64,000 bases of DNA from Metellina segmentata (taxonomy: Eukaryota > Arthropoda > Arachnida > Araneae > Tetragnathidae): NCBI GenBank assembly GCA_947359465.1, contig OX375883.1:94810293-94874292 (forward strand). Direction: 5' to 3'. Below, one piece after another: positions 58,651 to 64,000 of the stretch. Under the pieces are notes generated by a model. It saw only the letters and a program-made list of their open reading frames with translations, made no database searches and was not told where the DNA came from. The position numbers were made by a program, and so were the translations under genes. Each line of letters starts with the position of its first letter. Positions within the stretch are counted from its first letter, which is position 1.

Positions 58651-61600
58651 CGAGCGAAATGGGAGGGGTCTTTGTAATTTCAAAGCTCCCAATCCAAGTT
58701 ATCAGGCGATTTAATTTCTAAGGGAATGAAAAGGTATTTGACTGAGATGTGGGGAGAGTGTTTTGGTTAAAGTATTCCCATAGAAATTAACGTGCTGCCG
58801 AGCGAAATGGGAGGGGTCTTTGTAATTTCAAAGCTCCCAATCCAAGTTCTCAGGCGATGTAATTTCTATGGGAATGAAAAGGTATTTGACTGAGATGTGG
58901 GGAGAGTATTTTGTGTGAAGTATTCCCATAGAAATTAACGTGCTGCCTAGCGAAATGGGAGGGGTCTTTGTAATTTTAAAGCTCCCAATCCAAGTTCTCA
59001 GGCGATGTAATTTCTAAGGGAATGAAAAGGTATTTGACTGAGATGTGGGGAGAGTGTTTTGTGTGAAGTATTCCCATAGAAATTAACGTGCTGCCGAGTG
59101 AAATGGGAGGGGTCTTTGTAATTTCAAAGCTCCCAATCCAAGTTCTCAGGCGATGTAATTTCTAAAGGAATGAAAAGGTATTTGACTGAGATGTGGGGAG
59201 AGTGTTTTGTGTGAAGTATTCCCATAGAAATTAACGTGTTGCCGAGCGAAATGGGAGGGGTCTTTGTAATTTCAAAGCTTCCAATCCAAGTTCTCAGGCG
59301 ATGTAATTTCTATGGGAATGAAAAGGTATTTGACTGAGATGTGGGGAGAGTGTTTTGTGTGAAGTATTCCCATAGAAATTAACGTGCTGCCGAGCGAAAT
59401 GGGAGGGGTCTTTGTAATTTCAAAGCTCCCAATCCAAGTTCTCAGGCGATGTAATTTCCATGGGAATGAAAAGGTATTTGACTGAGATGTGGGGAGAGTG
59501 TTTTGTGTAAAGTATTCCCATAGAAATTAACGTGCTGCCGAGCGAAATAGGAGGGGTCTTTGTAATTTCAAAGCTCTAAATCCAAGTTCTCAGGCGATGT
59601 AATTTCTATGGGAATGAAAAGGTATTTGACTGAGATGTGGGGAGAGTATTTTGTGTGAAGTATTCCCATAGAAATTAACGTGCTGCCTAGCGAAATGGGA
59701 GGGGTCTTTGTAATTTCAAAGCTCCCTATCCAAGTTCTCAGGCGATGTAATTTCTATGGGAATGAAAGGGTATTTGACTGAGATGTGGGGAGAGTGTTTT
59801 GTGTGAAGTATTCCCATAGAAATTACGTGCTGCCGAGTGAAATGGGAGGGGTCTTTGTAATTTCAAAGATCCCAATCCAAGTTCTCAGGCGATGTAATTT
59901 CTAAGGGAATGAAAATTATTTGACTGAGATGTGGGGAGAGTATTTTGTGTGAAGTATTCCCATAGAAATTAACGTGCTGCCGAGCGAAATGGGAGGGGTC
60001 TTTGTAATTTCAAAGCTCCCAATCCAAGTTCTTAGGCGATGTAATTTCTAAGGGAATGAAAAGGTATTTGACTGAGATGTGGGGAGAGTGTTTTGTGTGA
60101 AGTATTCCCATAGAAATTAACGTGTTGCCGAGCGAAATGGGAGGGGTCTTTGTAATTTCAAAGCTCCCAATCCAAGTTCTCAGGCGATGTAATTTCTATG
60201 GGAATGAAAAGGTATTTGACTGAGATGTGGGGAGAGTGTTTTGTGTGAAGTATTCCCATAGAAATTAACGTGCTGCCGAGCGAAATGGGAGGGGTCTTTG
60301 TAATTTCAAAGCTCCCAGTCCAAGTTATCAGGCGATTTAATTTCTAAGGGAATGAAAAGGTATTTGACTGAGATGTGGGGAGAGTGTTTTGTGTAAAGTA
60401 TTCCCATAGAAATTAACGTGCTGCCGAGCGAAATGGGAGGGGTCTTTGTAATTTCAAAGCTCCCAATCCAAGTTCTCAGGCGATGTAATTTCTATGGGAA
60501 TGAAAAGGTATTTGACTGAGATGTGGGGAGAGTATTTTGTGTGAAGTATTCCCATAGAAATTAACGTGCTGCCTAGCGAAATGGGAGGGGTCTTTGTAAT
60601 TTTAAAGCTCCCAATCCAAGTTCTCAGGCGATGTAATTTCTAAGGGAATGAAAAGGTATTTGACTGAGATGTGGGGAGAGTGTTTTGTGTGAAGTATTCC
60701 CATAGAAATTAACGTGCTGCCGAGCGAAATGGGAGGGGTCTTTGTAATTTCAAAGCTCCTAATCCAAGTTCTCAGGCGATGTAATTTCTATGGGAATGAA
60801 AAGGTATTTGACTGAGATGTGGGGAGAGTGTTTTGTGTGAAGTATTCCCATAGAAATAAACGTGCAGCCGAGCGAAATGGGAGGGGTCTTTGTAATTTCA
60901 AAGCTCCCAATCCAAGTTCTCAGGCGATGTAATTTCTAAGGGAATGAAAAGGTATTTGACTGAGATGTGGGGACAGTGTTTTGTGTGAAGTATTCCCATA
61001 GAAATTACCGTGTTGCCGAGCGAAATGGGAGGGGTCTTTGTAATTTCAAAGCTCCCAATCCAAGTTCTCAGGCGATGTAATTTCTAAGGGAATGAAAAGG
61101 TATTTGACTGAGATGTGGGGAGAGTGTTTTGTGTGAAGTATTCCCATAGAAATTAACGTGTTGCCGAGCGAAATGGGAGGGGTCTTTGTAATTTCAAAGC
61201 TCCCAATCCAAGTTCTCAGGCGATGTAATTTCTATGGGAATGAAAAGGTATTTGACTGAGATGTGGGGAGAGTGTTTTGTGTGAAGTATTCCCATAGAAA
61301 TTAACGTGCTGCCGAGCGAAATGGGAGGGGTCTTTGTAATTTCAAAGCTCCCAATCCAAGTTCTCAGGCGATGTAATTTCTAAGGGAATGAAAAGGTATT
61401 TGACTGAGATGTGGGGAGAGTGTTTTGTGTGAAGTATTCCCATAGAAATTAACGTGCTGCCGAGCGAAATGGGAGGGGTCTTTGTAATTTCAAAGCTCCC
61501 AATCCAAGTTCTCAGGCGATGTAATTTCTATGGGAATGAAAAGGTATTTGACTGAGATGTGGGGAGAGTGTTTTGTGTGAAGTATTCCCATAGAAATAAA

Positions 61601-64000
61601 CGTGCAGCCGAGCGAAATGGGAGGGGTCTTTGTAATTTCAAAGCTCCCAATCCAAGTTCTCAGGCGATGTAATTTCTAAGGGAATGAAAAGGTATTTGAC
61701 TGAGATGTGGGGACAGTGTTTTGTGTGAAGTATTCCCATAGAAATTACCGTGTTGCCGAGCGAAATGGGAGGGGTCTTTGTAATTTCAAAGCTCCCAATC
61801 CAAGTTCTCAGGCGATGTAATTTCTAAGGGAATGAAAAGGTATTTGACTGAGATGTGGGGAGAGTGTTTTGTGTGAAGTTTTCCCATAGAAATTAACGTG
61901 TTGCCGAGCGAAATGGGAGGGGTCTTTGTAATTTCAAAGCTCCCAATCCAAGTTCTCAGGCGATGTAATTTCTATGGGAATGAAAAGGTATTTGACTGAG
62001 ATGTGGGGAGAGTGTTTTGTGTGAAGTATTCCCATAGAAATTAACGTGCAGCCGAGCGAAATGGGAGGGGTCTTTGTAATTTCAAAGCTCCCAATCCAAG
62101 TTCTCAGGCGATGTAATTTCTAAGGGAATGAAAAGGTATTTGACTGAGATGTGGGGACAGTGTTTTGTGTGAAGTATTCCCATAGAAATTACCGTGTTGC
62201 CGAGCGAAATGGGAGGGGTCTTTGTAATTTCAAAGCTCCCAATCCAAGTTCTCAGGCGATGTAATTTCTAAGGGAATGAAAAGGTATTTGACTGAGATGT
62301 GGGGAGAGTGTTTTGTGTGAAGTATTCCCATAGAAATTAACGTGTTGCCGAGCGAAATGGGAGGGGTCTTTGTAATTTCAAAGCTCCCAATCCAAGTTCT
62401 CAGGCGATGTAATTTCTATGGGAATGAAAAGGTATTTGACTGAGATGTGGGGAGAGTGTTTTGTGTGAAGTATTCCCATAGAAATTAACGTGCTGCCGAG
62501 CGAAATGGGAGGGGTCTTTGTAATTTCAAAGCTCCTAGTCCAAGTTATCAGGCGATTTAATTTCTAAGGGAATGAAAAGGTATTTGACTGAGATGTGGGG
62601 AGAGTGTTTTGTGTAAAGTATTCCCATAGAAATTAACGTGCTGCCGAGCGAAATGGGAGGGGTCTTTGTAATTTCAAAGCTCCCAATCCAAGTTCTCAGG
62701 CGATGTAATTTCTATGGGAATGAAAAGGTATTTGACTGAGATGTGGGGAGAGTATTTTGTGTGAAGTATTCCCATAGAAATTAACGTGCTGCCTAGCGAA
62801 ATGGGAGGGGTCTTTGTAATTTTAAAGCTCCCAATCCAAGTTCTCAGGCGATGTAATTTCTAAGGGAATGAAAAGGTATTTGACTGAGATGTGGGGAGAG
62901 TGTTTTGTGTGAAGTATTCCCATAGAAATTAACGTGCTGCCGAGTGAAATGGGAGGGGTCTTTGTAATTTCAAAGCTCCCAATCCAAGTTCTCAGGCGAT
63001 GTAATTTCTAAGGGAATGAAAAGGTATTTGACTGAGATGTGGGGAGAGTGTTTTGTGTGAAGTATTCCCATAGAAATTAACGTGTTGCCGAGCGAAATGG
63101 GAGGGGTCTTTGTAATTTCAAAGCTTCCAATCCAAGTTCTCAGGCGATGTAATTTCTATGGGAATGAAAAGGTATTTGACTGAGATGTGGGGAGAGTGTT
63201 TTGTGTGAAGTATTCCCATAGAAATTAACGTGCTGCCGAGCGAAATGGGAGGGGTCTTTGTAATTTCAAAGCTCCCAATCCAAGTTCTCAGGCGATGTAA
63301 TTTCCATGGGAATGAAAAGGTATTTGACTGAGATGTGGGGAGAGTGTTTTGTGTAAAGTATTCCCATAGAAATTAACGTGCTGCCGAGCGAAATGGGAGG
63401 GGTCTTTGTAATTTCAAAGCTCTAAATCCAAGTTCTCAGGCGATGTAATTTCTATGGGAATGAAAAGGTATTTGACTGAGATGTGGGGAGAGTATTTTGT
63501 GTGAAGTATTCCCATAGAAATTAACGTGCTGCCTAGCGAAATGGGAGGGGTCTTTGTAATTTCAAAGCTCCCTATCCAAGTTCTCAGGCGATGTAATTTC
63601 TATGGGAATGAAAGGGTATTTGACTGAGATGTGGGGAGAGTGTTTTGTGTGAAGTATTCCCATAGAAATTACGTGCTGCCGAGTGAAATGGGAGGGGTCT
63701 TTGTAATTTCAAAGATCCCAATCCAAGTTCTCAGGCGATGTAATTTCTAAGGGAATGAAAATTATTTGACTGAGATGTGGGGAGAGTATTTTGTGTGAAG
63801 TATTCCCATAGAAATTAACGTGCTGCCGAGCGAAATGGGAGGGGTCTTTGTAATTTCAAAGCTCCCAATCCAAGTTCTTAGGCGATGTAATTTCTAAGGG
63901 AATGAAAAGGTATTTGACTGAGATGTGGGGAGAGTGTTTTGTGTGAAGTATTCCCATAGAAATTAACGTGTTGCCGAGCGAAATGGGAGGGGTCTTTGTA
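57275..64000 (+). repeat. Right domain: 26-monomer super-unit (about 3.85 kb)
   Basis: Markers before the 58.65-kb deletion recur at 3698 bp (ggggacag 57275/60973, 58015/61713, 58459/62157). Markers after it recur at 3846 bp (gctctaaatcc 59573/63419, gaaattacgtg 59823/63669). The difference is exactly one monomer, the one lost near 58.65 kb. The full unit is thus 26 monomers minus 2 bp and contains the 15-monomer unit plus an extra stretch. The window ends inside the second super-unit. Confidence 0.82.
58641..58788 (+). repeat. Recombinant monomer at the end of the third 2220-bp unit
   Basis: In the second unit, cgtgttgccg (about 56424) and gttatcaggcgattt (about 56622) lie in successive monomers. 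Here they share one monomer (58641 and about 58699), so 148 bp are missing. The crossover lies before ttatcagg, since the preceding base pattern is caatcc and not cagtcc. The following monomer start has the private form ttttggttaaag. Confidence 0.72.

Larger units (their letters stand above)
1..64000 (+). repeat. 148-bp satellite DNA array, about 432 head-to-tail monomers
   Basis: The start motif agtgttttgtgtgaag recurs every 148 bp (1, 149, 297 and so on to 63933), always on the + strand. Copies differ by scattered substitutions and by 1-2 bp indels: gaaaatt for gaaaagg-t copies are 147 bp, and ggggg copies are 149 bp. These nearly cancel, so 432 copies end 4 bp short of the ruler. No gap, inversion, transposon or unique sequence breaks the array. 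Satellites of this size and HOR organisation are typical of eukaryotic centromeric, pericentromeric or subtelomeric heterochromatin; the location is inferred, not shown. I do not recognise the family. Confidence 0.98.

Noticed and set aside
1..64000. CRISPR array
   Set aside because: The repeated unit is the full 148 bp with no unique spacers between short repeats, and there are no cas genes.

Overview
The whole 64-kb window is one uninterrupted satellite DNA array. A 148-bp monomer is repeated head to tail, always in the same orientation, from base 1 to base 64000. That makes about 432 complete copies plus a 68-bp partial copy starting at 63933; the net drift from a perfect 148-bp ruler is only -4 bp. 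I see no protein-coding gene, RNA gene, transposon, CRISPR array or unique-sequence island. The short open frames on the minus strand are by-products of the repeat. An array this long, organised into higher-order repeats (HORs), points to eukaryotic heterochromatin (centromeric, pericentromeric or subtelomeric). I do not recognise the satellite family and cannot name the organism.

The monomer is 42.6% GC by hand count of the consensus (A 41, C 21, G 42, T 44). The + strand carries twice as much G as C, and there are four CpGs per copy. Each monomer contains a dyad: 16-bp inverted arms at monomer positions 18-33 and 104-119, enclosing a smaller hairpin at about 53-82. About half the copies carry a T-to-A change that breaks one pair of the large dyad. 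One copy, at 31969-32070, carries the opposite change in the other arm and is perfectly paired again.

Diagnostic substitutions and 1-2 bp indels let the array be parsed into duplicated blocks. (1) 1 to about 15.2 kb is a left domain. A 28-monomer block (1-4144) is partly re-copied at 4145-5772 and again at 5921-9590. The segment 7225-9590 is then tandemly duplicated at 9591-11956, and mosaic sequence follows to about 15.2 kb. (2) About 15.2-51.9 kb is a middle domain with other variant monomers. It holds 6- to 12-monomer HORs (15.3-26.6 kb), 13-/18-/20-monomer HORs (26.6-35.3 kb), 6- and 7-monomer HORs (35.3-38.5 kb), and a 19-monomer HOR of 2815 bp (38.5-46.0 kb). A copy of the 35.3-37.4 kb segment recurs 13,483 bp downstream. 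(3) About 51.9-64 kb is a right domain where left-type variants return, arranged as a 15-monomer HOR of 2220 bp inside a larger unit of about 26 monomers (about 3.85 kb).

Nothing here encodes a protein system. The biology is in the array: repeated unequal exchange or segmental amplification at several nested scales, a conserved dyad, a strong strand asymmetry and a near-nucleosomal monomer length. All offsets were derived by hand from marker positions; I did not run a full alignment.
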